Position numbers and translations under genes: made by a program. Of a stretch of DNA of 24,613 nucleotides, positions 13,852 to 22,687 are shown piece by piece (position 1 is the stretch's first letter; every line of letters begins with the position of its first letter). This DNA comes from Chloroflexota bacterium. GTDB taxonomy: Bacteria > Chloroflexota > Anaerolineae > Anaerolineales > Anaerolineaceae. The stretch lies in contig JAJUJY010000056.1 of the NCBI GenBank assembly GCA_029265085.1, positions 1 through 24,613 of the forward strand, in the 5' to 3' direction. The notes below the pieces were generated by a model. The model saw only the letters and a list, made by a program, of their open reading frames with translations. It was not told where the DNA came from and searched no databases.

Positions 13852-13870
13852 AAGCCCCGTTACGGGGCTT
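13852..13870. terminator. Terminator hairpin after tRNA-Gly
   Basis: AAGCCCCG (13852-13859) pairs with CGGGGCTT (13863-13870) around a three-base loop. In the tRNA direction it is followed by the interrupted T-rich stretch ATTTATT; in the other direction by TTAA. It lies between the tRNA and the fprA start codon. Confidence 0.75.
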
Positions 13871-13878
13871 TTAAACTG

Positions 13879-13950
13879 AGCGGGAGACGGGATTCGAACC
13901 CGCGAATATCAGCTTGGAAGGCTGACGCCTTACCGCTTGGCGACTCCCGC
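13879..13950 (-). tRNA. tRNA-Gly (anticodon UCC)
   Basis: A complete cloverleaf of 72 bases: acceptor GCGGGAG pairs with CTCCCGC, short D loop, anticodon stem TCAGC/GCTGA around loop CTTCCAA (anticodon TCC in DNA), T arm with GGTTCGAAT, and discriminator T73 as expected for glycine. The next bases are CAG, so CCA is not encoded and must be added. Confidence 0.95.
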
Positions 13951-13963
13951 GATAAGTTTCACT

Positions 13964-13992
13964 ATTCTAATCCTAGCTTTGGGTTTGGTCAA
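13964..13992 (-). promoter_or_regulatory. Promoter of tRNA-Gly
   Basis: TTGACC (13987-13992) and TAGAAT (13964-13969) on the minus strand are 17 bases apart, each one mismatch from consensus. The start near 13957 is about 7 bases before the tRNA. Confidence 0.8.
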
Positions 13993-13993
13993 G

Positions 13994-15565
13994 TTATTCG
14001 GCGGTTGGAACTTGGGCAATATTGGGTTTGATTTTTAAAGCACGGCGAAGGATTGAGATGAGAGCAGTGACCCCAAGCAGAATGAATATATTGAGTAGCT
14101 TTAAGGCAGGGCCTGGAATCCACTGCCACGGCCAAAGGGCAGCTAATGAATTGCCGACCAGAAAACAATATAATGAATCTTTGCCAAGGGCTTCAAACCA
14201 AAGAATAAACGGTTTAAGCCAGGGCTGTCTGAGAAACCAGGGAGCAATCGACATCAGCAATAATCCGCCTGTTAAGCTGATGAAGTAGTATCCAGGATGA
14301 TGGTGAAGCCGAAAATAGCCTGTATACCCGTTAAATAATTGTTGGGGAGAATACCAAATTAAGAGTGATGCGGATATTGCCGCACAAATGCCCGCTAAAT
14401 ACAGCGCAGTTCTGATATATCTTGCTGTATCAAACTTTCCATCGGGAGTTTTCATTAAATTTGCGATGATCAAACCGATGGATACAAAAATCAGGGAATG
14501 AAGAATTGAAAAATTGGAAAGGTTTACCGGACGCCCCACCCAATACGCTGATAAAGTATGAAACTCACCGGGGTATTGATCCCAGGGGAGATTGGTGATG
14601 AAAGGGACCAATCCCCATGCGGCAATCCCTGGAATTGCCGCTATTTTCCAGCCCCATTTATGGCGAAGCCATAAGAGTGGAATGAACAACAGGAGCAAAA
14701 AAGTATAGTATTTTAATATTTCAGAATAATAGGAAGGACCTAAAAAAATCAGGCTGCGTAATCCTTCTTCTACCCTGAATTTATTTGCGAATAATTCAAA
14801 AAAAACACTGGCGGCATAAAATCCATAACATTGGATACTTCTAACGATTAATCGTTTCTGGGCTGCTCCAAATCCCTTTTTTATAACGGTGCGATAATAG
14901 ACAATTTCAAGCATCATGCCACTAATGGCAATAAATTCTGGGGTCGTGAAGCGGGTCAGGGCAAGATAGATTTTTCCGGGAAGACCTAAATCTGCCCAAA
15001 GATTTGCGCCAGAAAACATGTGGCTTGAGATGGAAAAAAAGAGCGCCATACCGCGTGCCAAATCAATAAAACCCAGCCGGTTATGGTTCACCTGAATATT
15101 CTTCGGTTGGAACGATTGGATACTGTATGCGCGTATTACCAGGACAATCAAAGTACTGATTCCCAACCAGGCGATGATCGGAGCTAACCGTTCCTGGATG
15201 GCACTGATTGAAATACTCCAGGTTTTGGGATAGAAAGGCAAAAGAATAAATAAAAATGCCGAAAGGGTTGTGAAAGATAATAGAAAATTAATAATCCCCC
15301 AGGCTTTGTGGTCAAGCCAGTTTATGATCGACTGCATTTTCATGGAGATTAATTCGGAAAAACTAACTATCCCAAGACTAACAACAACAGCTAACCCCAT
15401 CAAGGCGATCAGCATCATTTTTGTGGAGGAAACACCAAGAATGTTCTCGGAGCCTGAAAATGAAGGAATTTGGAGAAACCAATAAAGCGCAGCTATTCCT
15501 GCCATTGAATTTCCAAACCCGAATATGCGAAAATACAAACTTAAGGCATTGGAGTTGTTCTTCAT
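13994..15565 (-). CDS. Multi-spanning membrane protein, OpgC/DUF1624-like acyltransferase family
   Basis: 523 residues with roughly 12 to 14 hydrophobic spans. The core motif at about 168-185 (RLGFIDLARGMALFFSIS, then SHMF) matches the D-x-x-R-G...H signature at the start of OpgC and DUF1624/heparan-glucosaminide acetyltransferase-like families, in which the His is linked to acyl transfer at the membrane. An N-terminal block of about 150 residues with four spans precedes the core and is not part of the standard family as I know it. A likely role is acylation of a surface glycan or wall polymer, but no substrate can be read out. The ATG at 15565 lacks a close ribosome site (AAGGG is about 15 bases upstream). 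Alternative starts further in would cut the first span. Confidence 0.65.
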   Translation of the reverse strand: MKNNSNALSLYFRIFGFGNSMAGIAALYWFLQIPSFSGSENILGVSSTKMMLIALMGLAVVVSLGIVSFSELISMKMQSIINWLDHKAWGIINFLLSFTTLSAFLFILLPFYPKTWSISISAIQERLAPIIAWLGISTLIVLVIRAYSIQSFQPKNIQVNHNRLGFIDLARGMALFFSISSHMFSGANLWADLGLPGKIYLALTRFTTPEFIAISGMMLEIVYYRTVIKKGFGAAQKRLIVRSIQCYGFYAASVFFELFANKFRVEEGLRSLIFLGPSYYSEILKYYTFLLLLFIPLLWLRHKWGWKIAAIPGIAAWGLVPFITNLPWDQYPGEFHTLSAYWVGRPVNLSNFSILHSLIFVSIGLIIANLMKTPDGKFDTARYIRTALYLAGICAAISASLLIWYSPQQLFNGYTGYFRLHHHPGYYFISLTGGLLLMSIAPWFLRQPWLKPFILWFEALGKDSLYCFLVGNSLAALWPWQWIPGPALKLLNIFILLGVTALISILRRALKIKPNIAQVPTAE

Positions 15566-15621
15566 GAGACGGGGATGATTTCCCTTTATGTAATAAATGG
15601 GGAAGAAGTATGAGTTAGTTT

Positions 15622-15649
15622 ATCATACCTGTGGAGAAAATTTTTGTAA
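15622..15649 (-). promoter_or_regulatory. Weak candidate promoter of the OpgC-like gene
   Basis: On the minus strand TATGAT (15622-15627), one mismatch from consensus, lies 16 bases after TTACAA (15644-15649). The -35 match is poor. Confidence 0.3.
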
Positions 15650-15700
15650 CCAATAAGTATTATCAAAATATCGCAATTTGAGAAAACGAAAATATAGGAG

Positions 15701-16642
15701 TTAAGGTTTTGTCAATTCATCTACGAAATCTAAGAATTTATCATGCAATGTTTGTTCGAGAGGATTTAGCCCGATTCCATACAACGTGAGGTGGACTGAT
15801 GCATTATCCGAATCAACTTGTTGAATATCGGCGCCCTGATACGTGATCATCCAGGTGAGCAATTGTTTTTGTTGAGTGGGACTTAGTTGGAAAATGCCTG
15901 GTTCCTGATTGGCCGCGTCGCGACAAAAATATTTGATATACGTGCCGTTTATGTAAATTTTTAGATATTCACATGAATTGAACTGCCCGCCTTGTTTTGA
16001 CCAGGTAATCACCGGCTGGGTTGTAAGCATGCTTCCGGCAGAAGCCAAAAATAGCTGATTGTTATTATTGTTTGATCGAAATTCAAATTTAATTCCAAGT
16101 GCCTGAAGTATTACCAAATGGCCGTCTGTTGGTAATGGCGCACAAGTTATTTCATCAATCTGCATATTTAAGCACGAATTAGGAAAAGAAACGGATTTCT
16201 CATTAAGAATTAAAATCGTTTCCGGGTCAATTCCAAGGAAACCACCCAGTAATTGGCGTGCCTGCAATGCGATTGGGGACGCAGAAATCACTTTTGCTTG
16301 GCGTAGCATGATTCCATTCTGATCGGTGCGGTATTCAACTTGAAAATCATTCACCGCTACAATCACCTGGTACCCATCGATTTCCGCTGGAACACAGCTC
16401 TCATTATCGATCGGTGCTTCCAGACAGGTATCCTGCCATTGTTTGCTTTCGACACGCACAATTGATACAGAAGATCCTGGTACGTCTAAATCTTGTGCAA
16501 ACGTCAATTGTGCCCTTATTGCGGCATTGGGCATGGTAGTGGCCGTTGGATTACCGGGGAAAAGTCTTTGTCCGAGGGAGGATGGCAGCGAGCAAACGCT
16601 CATTAAACCCAGGAGGATCAGGATCAATAATTTCTTCCGCAT
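15701..16642 (-). CDS. Exported protein with a duplicated Cys-x9-Cys module, function unknown
   Basis: 313 residues. The N-terminus is a clear export signal (MRKKLLILILLGLMSVCSLP), but the residue before the cysteine is Val, which makes a true lipobox doubtful. Two copies of one module follow. The first, about 59-110, has WQDTCLEAPIDNESC, then a GYQVIVAV strand and VEYRTDQNG. The second, about 143-192, has FPNSCLNMQIDEITC, then GHLVILQA and FEFRSN. Each has a Cys pair spaced by nine residues (73/83 and 157/167) that could form a disulfide. I recall similar modules in exported Chloroflexi and cyanobacterial proteins, without function. The C-terminal third has two more Cys (SCEYLKIYINGTYIKYFC). 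AGGG lies 9 bases before the ATG. It may have a minus-strand extended -10 (TGGTATAGT, about 16665-16673). Confidence 0.75.
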   Translation of the reverse strand: MRKKLLILILLGLMSVCSLPSSLGQRLFPGNPTATTMPNAAIRAQLTFAQDLDVPGSSVSIVRVESKQWQDTCLEAPIDNESCVPAEIDGYQVIVAVNDFQVEYRTDQNGIMLRQAKVISASPIALQARQLLGGFLGIDPETILILNEKSVSFPNSCLNMQIDEITCAPLPTDGHLVILQALGIKFEFRSNNNNNQLFLASAGSMLTTQPVITWSKQGGQFNSCEYLKIYINGTYIKYFCRDAANQEPGIFQLSPTQQKQLLTWMITYQGADIQQVDSDNASVHLTLYGIGLNPLEQTLHDKFLDFVDELTKP

Positions 16643-16794
16643 GTTTTATTACCCTATATTTCTTACTATACCAGATCATTGGTTGATCGAATCGTGAATC
16701 ATTCAAGAAATAGGCTAATCGTGCCGCGGAAAAAACTGTCCAACAAAATAATTGGGAGTAAAATTTATTTGATCTCCCCCGATAAGGAATAAAT

Positions 16795-18648
16795 ATGTCC
16801 ATCGATCTAAAACTATTACCAATGCCCCGGCAGTTAAAAGTATTGTCTGGCAGTTTGCAATGGGAAAATCAAAAAATGATTCTCATTAATACGCAAGAGC
16901 CGCAGCAACTTTTATTTGCAGCCCGTCTTTTGCAGGAAGCCGTTCGAGAAACTCAGCAATCTGAGTGGAATATTGCGGCTGGCTTTCATATTCCACCCAA
17001 AAAAGTAGGGGCTTCATTGATCGTTGATCCAGGCAGTGCCTTGCCCAATGAAGGCTATCGTTTGAAGATTTTATCGGATGGGATTTTTGTTACAGCGAAA
17101 TCCCCCCATGGCATTTTTTATGCCGTTTGCACCTTGAAACAGATTCTTTCACAATTTCAGGGTTCTATTCCTTGTCTGGATATCACGGATTGGCCAGATT
17201 TTCCGGTGCGGGGTGTGATGCTAGATATAAGCAGAGACAAAGTGCCCCAAATGAAAACCCTTTATGAATTGGTGGACCTTCTGGCCAGTTGGAAGATCAA
17301 TCAATTCCAATTGTATATCGAGCATACATTTGCTTATACAAATCACCCGGCCGTATGGGAGGAATCGTCTCCAATGACAGGCCAGGAGATCATGGAATTA
17401 GACCGGTACTGTAAGGATCGATTTATTGAGTTGGTTCCCAACCAAAATTCTTTTGGACATATGCACCGCTGGTTAGATCACCCGGAATATGCTCATCTTG
17501 CTGAGACCTTAGAGGAATTCTCTTTACCCTGGGGCGGCACGATGAAAGGACCTTTTAGCCTGGCCGCAGTAAATCCGGATTCGGTAACCTTCATGCAAAG
17601 TCTGTATGATGAGCTGCTTCCGTATTTCAGCAGTAAGACCATTAATGTTGGATGTGATGAGACCTTTGATTTAGGCACCGGTCAGAGTAGAGCTGCTTGT
17701 GAAAAATTGGGTACCGGCCGAGTTTATTTAAATTATCTTTTGAAAATATACGAAGATATTAAGCGTCGTGGTTATACCATGCAGTTCTGGGGAGATATTT
17801 TGGTGCAGCACCCCGAACTGGTTCCGGAAGTTCCCAAGGATTTGGTTGCACTCATTTGGGGATATGAAGCGAATCATCCCTTTGACAAACAGCTTAGAAT
17901 GGTCTCGGACGCCGGGATGCCATTTTACGTCTGCCCGGGTACATCAAGTTGGACAACCATCGCAGGCAGAACGGATAATGTCATTGGAAATTTGCTGAAT
18001 GCTGCTGAGCAGGGAATAAAACACGGCGCGCAGGGATATTTAACTACGGATTGGGGTGATCTTGGTCATTGGCAAATGCTTCCAGTAAGTTATCTGGGAT
18101 TTGCAGTGGTGGCAGCCTTCTCCTGGTGCCTGGAAGCCAACCGGCAAATGGCGGTTGAAGAAGTGGTGAGTCTTTTTGCATTTGAGGATCCCACAGGAAG
18201 TATGGGATGCCTGGTGTATCACTTAGGCAATGTTTATCGAAAAATGGGTTTTGAGCCGCCCAATGGCTCGGCGTTATTCTGGCTGCTGCAATTAAGCGAG
18301 CAAAAAGTTCGCGAATATTTGCCCAGACTCAACATGCAAGGTTGTCTTGAAGCGATTGACGAGGCAATGGCAAACCTGCCTGATGCAAAAATGAAACGAC
18401 CGGATGCTGATCTGATACAAAACGAGTTTCTTTTTACGGCGGATTTGTTGAAACATGCTTACCGCCGTGCTCACCTATTATCAATAACAGATCAAATACA
18501 GGCAGAAAATCGAGCCCAAGAAATGATTTTGGAGTTAGAGCAGCTGATTTTGCGCTACCGGCAATTATGGCTGGCTCGAAACCGAGAAGGTGGATTAGCC
18601 GATAGTGTTGCGCGCTTTGAAAGGCTGCTCGATTCTTACCGCCAATAG
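16795..18648 (+). CDS. Glycoside hydrolase family 20 beta-N-acetylhexosaminidase, cytosolic
   Basis: 617 residues. An N-terminal alpha/beta domain (about 1-135) ends in the typical HGIFYAVCTLKQIL helix. The TIM barrel begins with LDITDWPDFPVRGVMLDISR and carries the catalytic Asp288-Glu289 pair in the GCDETFDLG motif. In this family Glu donates the proton and Asp positions the substrate acetamido group, which itself acts as nucleophile. About 110 further residues at the end are helical and charged. No signal peptide is present, so it should act in the cytosol on N-acetylglucosamine- or N-acetylgalactosamine-containing fragments. With the lytic transglycosylase and the dipeptide epimerase, wall recycling is a reasonable guess, but a diet of glycan fragments is equally possible. 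AAGGA lies 6 bases before the ATG. Confidence 0.9.
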   Translation: MSIDLKLLPMPRQLKVLSGSLQWENQKMILINTQEPQQLLFAARLLQEAVRETQQSEWNIAAGFHIPPKKVGASLIVDPGSALPNEGYRLKILSDGIFVTAKSPHGIFYAVCTLKQILSQFQGSIPCLDITDWPDFPVRGVMLDISRDKVPQMKTLYELVDLLASWKINQFQLYIEHTFAYTNHPAVWEESSPMTGQEIMELDRYCKDRFIELVPNQNSFGHMHRWLDHPEYAHLAETLEEFSLPWGGTMKGPFSLAAVNPDSVTFMQSLYDELLPYFSSKTINVGCDETFDLGTGQSRAACEKLGTGRVYLNYLLKIYEDIKRRGYTMQFWGDILVQHPELVPEVPKDLVALIWGYEANHPFDKQLRMVSDAGMPFYVCPGTSSWTTIAGRTDNVIGNLLNAAEQGIKHGAQGYLTTDWGDLGHWQMLPVSYLGFAVVAAFSWCLEANRQMAVEEVVSLFAFEDPTGSMGCLVYHLGNVYRKMGFEPPNGSALFWLLQLSEQKVREYLPRLNMQGCLEAIDEAMANLPDAKMKRPDADLIQNEFLFTADLLKHAYRRAHLLSITDQIQAENRAQEMILELEQLILRYRQLWLARNREGGLADSVARFERLLDSYRQ

Positions 18649-18651
18649 ACT

Positions 18652-19239
18652 TTACCGATAGTTTTCATAAATCGTCAAAACGATATCCGCGTAGCGATAC
18701 CCCATGTCCATAGGACCATAAGATTTTAGCGCTTCGCGGATATCACCTTTTCGAGCGATTAAACCTGACAGCATGCGGGTGCCGTATTGGATATTAAATT
18801 CTGGATTGAATAATTCTTGCATACTGGGGCGCGAAGAAAAACAAGGTCCGTTTTTGCACATAAATTGTTCCGCAATCCCATCCCGCGGCATAATTTGCAT
18901 GAGACCAACTGCGCCGCTGCGCGAGTATGCATCCGGATCGCCGCCGCTTTCCTGGAGAATCACCGCGGCAATTAAATTGGGATCCAAACCGTGTTCGCTA
19001 GAATACTGTTCAATCCATGAACACCATTGACGTACAGCTTCCGGATACCTATCTGGTATTGCACAATCGGGCTGGGTTTCTTCAGATGCTTGTTCGTTAA
19101 TCTCATTTGTTTGGGCTGAGGTTGTTTCAGCCTGAGATGCCTGAACGATTTGCTGCGGATTTGTAATTAAACGAGTGAAGAGGATTATGCAGATTGCACT
19201 AATAAAGATGGCTGGGAATAAGATTTTATGCACATTCAT
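18652..19239 (-). CDS. Membrane-anchored lytic transglycosylase, SLT domain
   Basis: 195 residues. An N-terminal hydrophobic helix (about 7-24) anchors or exports it, followed by a Gln/Glu/Thr-rich linker. The SLT lysozyme-like domain covers about 70-195, with catalytic Glu97 (VILQESGGDP), the GLMQIMP motif at 112-118, and NIQYGTRML at 149-157. Four cysteines (59, 73, 128, 133) suggest disulfides outside the cell. Such enzymes cleave the glycan strand of peptidoglycan to anhydro-muropeptides. The gene ends three bases from the end of the GH20 gene, which faces it. Its own promoter, on the minus strand at 19274-19302, is good. The ribosome site before the ATG is weak (GGATTG). Confidence 0.88.
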   Translation of the reverse strand: MNVHKILFPAIFISAICIILFTRLITNPQQIVQASQAETTSAQTNEINEQASEETQPDCAIPDRYPEAVRQWCSWIEQYSSEHGLDPNLIAAVILQESGGDPDAYSRSGAVGLMQIMPRDGIAEQFMCKNGPCFSSRPSMQELFNPEFNIQYGTRMLSGLIARKGDIREALKSYGPMDMGYRYADIVLTIYENYR

Positions 19240-19273
19240 TTGATTTCAATCCAATCCATCGGCAGTTTTCTAT

Positions 19274-19302
19274 ATTATAGTAAATATGTTCTATTTAAGC
19301 AA
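19274..19302 (-). promoter_or_regulatory. Promoter of the lytic transglycosylase gene
   Basis: TTGCTT (19297-19302) and a perfect TATAAT (19274-19279) on the minus strand are 17 bases apart. Transcription would begin near 19267, about 28 bases before the ATG. Confidence 0.65.
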
Positions 19303-19315
19303 GGCTTTTTCCCCT

Positions 19316-19324
19316 TGTTATAAT
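19316..19324 (+). promoter_or_regulatory. Extended -10 promoter of treS
   Basis: TGTTATAAT joins the TG extension to a perfect TATAAT at 19319-19324. No clear -35 is visible. The start near 19331 gives a leader of about 60 bases. It is divergent from the transglycosylase promoter. Confidence 0.6.
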
Positions 19325-19390
19325 AAATAGACTGGCTGTTTTGCTAAGTTGAATTTGATGTAATGACTAACCTGGGAGGGAATTGAAAAT

Positions 19391-21007
19391 ATGGAAAATC
19401 GATTATGGTTTAAACAAGCTATTTTTTATGAAGTATATGTTCGCGCTTATCGTGATAGCAACGGGGATGGTCATGGTGATATAAACGGCTTACTTGAAAA
19501 ATTGGATTATTTACAAGAGTTGGGGGTTAATTGCATCTGGCTGCTGCCTATTTATCCATCGCCACTACGCGATGATGGATATGATATTGCCGATTACATG
19601 AATGTTCTTTCAACTTACGGGACCATCGAAGATTTTAAGCACCTGGTGGACGAAGCACATCGTCGTGGTATTCGAGTGATCACCGATCTGGTGATGAACC
19701 ATACCTCTGATCAGCATCCCTGGTTTCAGGAGGCGCGCAAGGATAAAAATTCTCCCTATCGCGATTATTATGTATGGAGTGATACGGATCAAAAATATTC
19801 TGATGTGCGGATTATTTTTCTTGATACGGAAAAATCCAACTGGACCTGGGATGAGGCTGCAGGGCAGTATTTCTGGCATCGTTTCTACTCTACCCAGCCT
19901 GATCTGAATTTCGACAATCCAGAAGTTCGCCAGGTCATGATGGATATCATGAAATTTTGGCTGGATTTAGGCATCGATGGTTTCCGGGCAGATGCAGTTC
20001 CCTATTTATTCGAGAGGGAAGGTACAAACGGTGAGAACCTGCCTGAAACCCATTTATATTTAAAACAGGTGCGTAAATTTATCGAAGATAATTACCCAGG
20101 TCGAATTTTGCTCGGTGAGGCCAATCAGTGGCCTGAGGATGTGCGTCCTTATTTTGGGGATAGTGATGAATTTCAAATGAATTTTCATTTTCCATTGATG
20201 CCGAGAATTTACATGGCATTAAAAAAAGCAGATCAGACTCCCTTGCGGTGGGTATTTGAGCGCACCCCGGAAATTCCGGATGACTGCCAATGGTGTACTT
20301 TCCTGCGTAATCATGATGAATTAACCCTGGAAATGGTTACACCGGAGGAGCGTGATTGGATGTGGAGCGAATATGCTCCTGAACCGCGGATGCGGTTGAA
20401 TTTAGGCATTCGCAGACGGCTGGCTCCGCTCCTGGATAATGATCAGCGAAAAATTCGTTTGGCCTTCTCGCTTTTGTTCACTTTGCCTGGAACCCCAATT
20501 ATTTATTATGGGGATGAGATAGGAATGGGAGATAATATCTGGCTGCCCGATCGTAATGGCGTTAGAACTCCGATGCAGTGGGATACAACTCCCAAAAGCG
20601 GGTTTACAGATGCGGCTGAGTCTTATGCGCCGATCATCGATCAATATCCTTACGATCCACAAAATGTGAATGTTGCCAGCCAGTTGGATGATCCATATTC
20701 ATTATTCAATTTTGTGCGTAAATTAATTGGACTTCGCAAAGCACATCCAGAATTAGCAGCCGGGAAATTAACCTGGATAGAAACCGGAAATGATTCGGTC
20801 ACTGCTTTTACCCGTTCAGAATTTGGCAGAACCTTCCTGGCCGTTCATAATCTATCGGGTGAAATACAAAAAATCCGCTGCATGATGGGACCTCAATATT
20901 CCGGAAAGCTGGCGAATTTGCTTGATACCACCCAAGAATTTGATCTTAAGGATGGTATTTTGGAAATGAGATTAGAACCTTACCAGACATTCTGGTCGCC
21001 TTTGTAA
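19391..21007 (+). CDS. treS: Trehalose synthase (maltose alpha-D-glucosyltransferase), GH13
   Basis: 538 residues. TreS interconverts maltose and trehalose inside the cell. The sequence follows TreS closely from the start: WFKQAIFYEVYVRAYRDSNG, PSPLRDDGYDIADY, NHTSDQHPWFQEAR and YSTQPDLNFDNP. The GH13 catalytic residues are Asp201 (GFRADAVPYL), Glu243 (LLGEANQWPED) and Asp309 (LRNHDELTLEM). It ends after the barrel and a short beta domain and has no fused maltokinase, so it is the single-domain form. The other steps of that route (maltokinase, GlgE) are not in the window. GGAGG lies 11 bases before the ATG, a little far. The role is likely osmoprotection or carbon storage. Confidence 0.92.
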   Translation: MENRLWFKQAIFYEVYVRAYRDSNGDGHGDINGLLEKLDYLQELGVNCIWLLPIYPSPLRDDGYDIADYMNVLSTYGTIEDFKHLVDEAHRRGIRVITDLVMNHTSDQHPWFQEARKDKNSPYRDYYVWSDTDQKYSDVRIIFLDTEKSNWTWDEAAGQYFWHRFYSTQPDLNFDNPEVRQVMMDIMKFWLDLGIDGFRADAVPYLFEREGTNGENLPETHLYLKQVRKFIEDNYPGRILLGEANQWPEDVRPYFGDSDEFQMNFHFPLMPRIYMALKKADQTPLRWVFERTPEIPDDCQWCTFLRNHDELTLEMVTPEERDWMWSEYAPEPRMRLNLGIRRRLAPLLDNDQRKIRLAFSLLFTLPGTPIIYYGDEIGMGDNIWLPDRNGVRTPMQWDTTPKSGFTDAAESYAPIIDQYPYDPQNVNVASQLDDPYSLFNFVRKLIGLRKAHPELAAGKLTWIETGNDSVTAFTRSEFGRTFLAVHNLSGEIQKIRCMMGPQYSGKLANLLDTTQEFDLKDGILEMRLEPYQTFWSPL

Positions 21008-21028
21008 ATAATTTTCAAATCAATAAAT

Positions 21029-21061
21029 AATCCGGCTGTTTTTCAGATGAACAGCCGGATT
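21029..21061. terminator. Bidirectional terminator between treS and the phosphatase gene
   Basis: Arms 21029-21040 (AATCCGGCTGTT) and 21050-21061 are perfectly complementary over 12 bases with a nine-base loop. A T-rich tail (GTGTTTATT) follows on the plus side and an A/T-rich one on the minus side. Confidence 0.85.
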
Positions 21062-21065
21062 GTGT

Positions 21066-21557
21066 TTATTGTTCTAATGATAAGGAATATATTTTGGGAT
21101 AACCGCCAACCAGGGATTTTTCAATTTCGGCGGCTGTTGCTTTAAATTCGATTGGCGGGCCGCCAATTGGATCCAGTATGGGATGATTTTCTCCAATCAT
21201 TTCGGTTAACAAGTACACCCGTTTGGCTATTTTCGGGAATTCTGCTTGCAAGGCTTCCTTGTGCCCAGGTTCCATAACCAAAATTAAAGCGAATTGTTCA
21301 AGCATATCTTTGGTTATATTTCTCGAGCGGTGGCTGCTAAAGTCGATCCCTTTTTCTTGTAAGATGTCATCAACTTCAGGGAATATCGGATATCCTTCCA
21401 TTGCCCAGGTACCTGCCGATTCAATTCGCCAGGAATCTGACGGAGTATTTAATCTCCGGATTAGCTCGCTGAATAAAGCAGCGGCTAAAGGAGAGCGCAC
21501 CTGGTTGGCAGTGCAGATAAAGAGCACTGAATGGTTGCAGGAAGGATTTGCAGCCAA
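21066..21557 (-). CDS. Low-molecular-weight protein tyrosine phosphatase family protein
   Basis: 163 residues, the normal size. The phosphatase loop is C-x5-R: Cys15 to Arg21 (VLFICTANQVRSPLAA), and the general acid is Asp129 in LDPIGGP. The family includes tyrosine phosphatases that act on polysaccharide-export kinases and, with other key residues, arsenate reductases. The sugar-nucleotide gene next door favours the first role; this is inference. No ATG lies near the start. A TTG at 21557 is used, with GGAG 7 bases upstream, and that site lies in the last codons of the gmd gene, whose stop is one base before the TTG, so translation is probably coupled. It ends at the shared hairpin with treS. 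Confidence 0.85.
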   Translation of the reverse strand: MAANPSCNHSVLFICTANQVRSPLAAALFSELIRRLNTPSDSWRIESAGTWAMEGYPIFPEVDDILQEKGIDFSSHRSRNITKDMLEQFALILVMEPGHKEALQAEFPKIAKRVYLLTEMIGENHPILDPIGGPPIEFKATAAEIEKSLVGGYPKIYSLSLEQ

Positions 21558-21558
21558 A

Positions 21559-22629
21559 TTACCGCTCCATGCTGATTACTTGATGTTCCCACCGGTGCCA
21601 GCCGTTAAAGCGTTCTTCTAAAATACGGCGGCCTTCTCCAGGGCAGGGCAGGCCAGCCAGCTCAAGATCGGCATCTACCATAATCCGGACCAATTCTTTG
21701 AATTTTACTTTGGGTTCCCATCCTAGCTCATCGCGGGAACGACTTGGATCAGCCAATAAATAATCTACCTCGGTTGGGCGGAAGTAACGCGGATCAATTT
21801 TTACGTAATCATTCCAATCCAGGCCGGCATATTGGAAAGCTTCTTCCAGGAATTCGCGCACCGTGTGAGATTCGCCTGTGCCAATCACATAATCATTGGG
21901 TTTTTCTTGCTGCATAATTTTCCACATGGCTTCAACGTATTCGGGTGCATATCCCCAGTCTCTTTTGGCATCCAGGTTGCCTAGATAGAGATGCTGCTGC
22001 CGGCCAGCTTTAATTGCTGCCAGGGCGCGTGTGATCTTGCGGGTGACAAAGGTTTCACCGCGGCGAGGTGATTCGTGATTAAACAGAATTCCATTACAGG
22101 CAAAGATGCCATAGCCTTCACGATAATTGCGGGTTACCCAATAAGCATAAACTTTTGCGGCTGCATAAGGACTGCGCGGCTCAAAAGCTGTGAACTCATT
22201 TTGGGGCGGTTTGGCTGCTCCGAACATCTCGCTTGAAGAGGCCTGGTAAAACTTTTCATCAAATCCGCTCTTGCGGATGGCTTCCAAAATGCGGATGGTT
22301 CCTAAACCGGTTACATCACCTGTGTATTCAGGCATATCAAAGCTGACACGCACATGACTTTGGGCGGCGAGGTGGTAAATTTCATCTGGCCGGACATTGT
22401 AAATCACATCGGTTAACGTTTCGGGAACGGTGATATCGCCGTAATGCAAGTATAGTTTGACTTCCTCTCCGTTCGGATGTGGATCATGATAAATATGATC
22501 GATTCGGCGGGTATTAAATGTGCTGGCGCGCCGAATAATGCCGTGGACTTCATATCCTTGAGAAAGTAGAAGCTCTGCCAGGTAAGAACCATCCTGGCCG
22601 GTGATTCCCGTAATTAATGCTTTTTTCAA
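21559..22629 (-). CDS. gmd: GDP-mannose 4,6-dehydratase
   Basis: 356 residues. It converts GDP-mannose to GDP-4-keto-6-deoxymannose, the entry to GDP-fucose, rhamnose and related surface sugars. The short-chain dehydrogenase core is clear: NADP loop [19 protein letters not shown] (Gly8, Gly11, Gly14), [15 protein letters not shown], Ser-Glu134 (SSSEMFG), Tyr155 and Lys159 ([12 protein letters not shown]), and [20 protein letters not shown], which is typical of GMD. The start is a TTG at 22629 with AGGAGG 6 bases upstream; the frame could extend to 22671 but would have no site. A strong promoter lies about 60 to 90 bases upstream. The partner reductase or epimerase (GDP-fucose synthase, RMD) is not in view. 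Confidence 0.95.
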   Translation of the reverse strand: MKKALITGITGQDGSYLAELLLSQGYEVHGIIRRASTFNTRRIDHIYHDPHPNGEEVKLYLHYGDITVPETLTDVIYNVRPDEIYHLAAQSHVRVSFDMPEYTGDVTGLGTIRILEAIRKSGFDEKFYQASSSEMFGAAKPPQNEFTAFEPRSPYAAAKVYAYWVTRNYREGYGIFACNGILFNHESPRRGETFVTRKITRALAAIKAGRQQHLYLGNLDAKRDWGYAPEYVEAMWKIMQQEKPNDYVIGTGESHTVREFLEEAFQYAGLDWNDYVKIDPRYFRPTEVDYLLADPSRSRDELGWEPKVKFKELVRIMVDADLELAGLPCPGEGRRILEERFNGWHRWEHQVISMER

Positions 22630-22687
22630 AGAAAACCTCCTGAATTTGCTGCATACTGAAATCATATGCAAACCTTACTGCCTGAAA

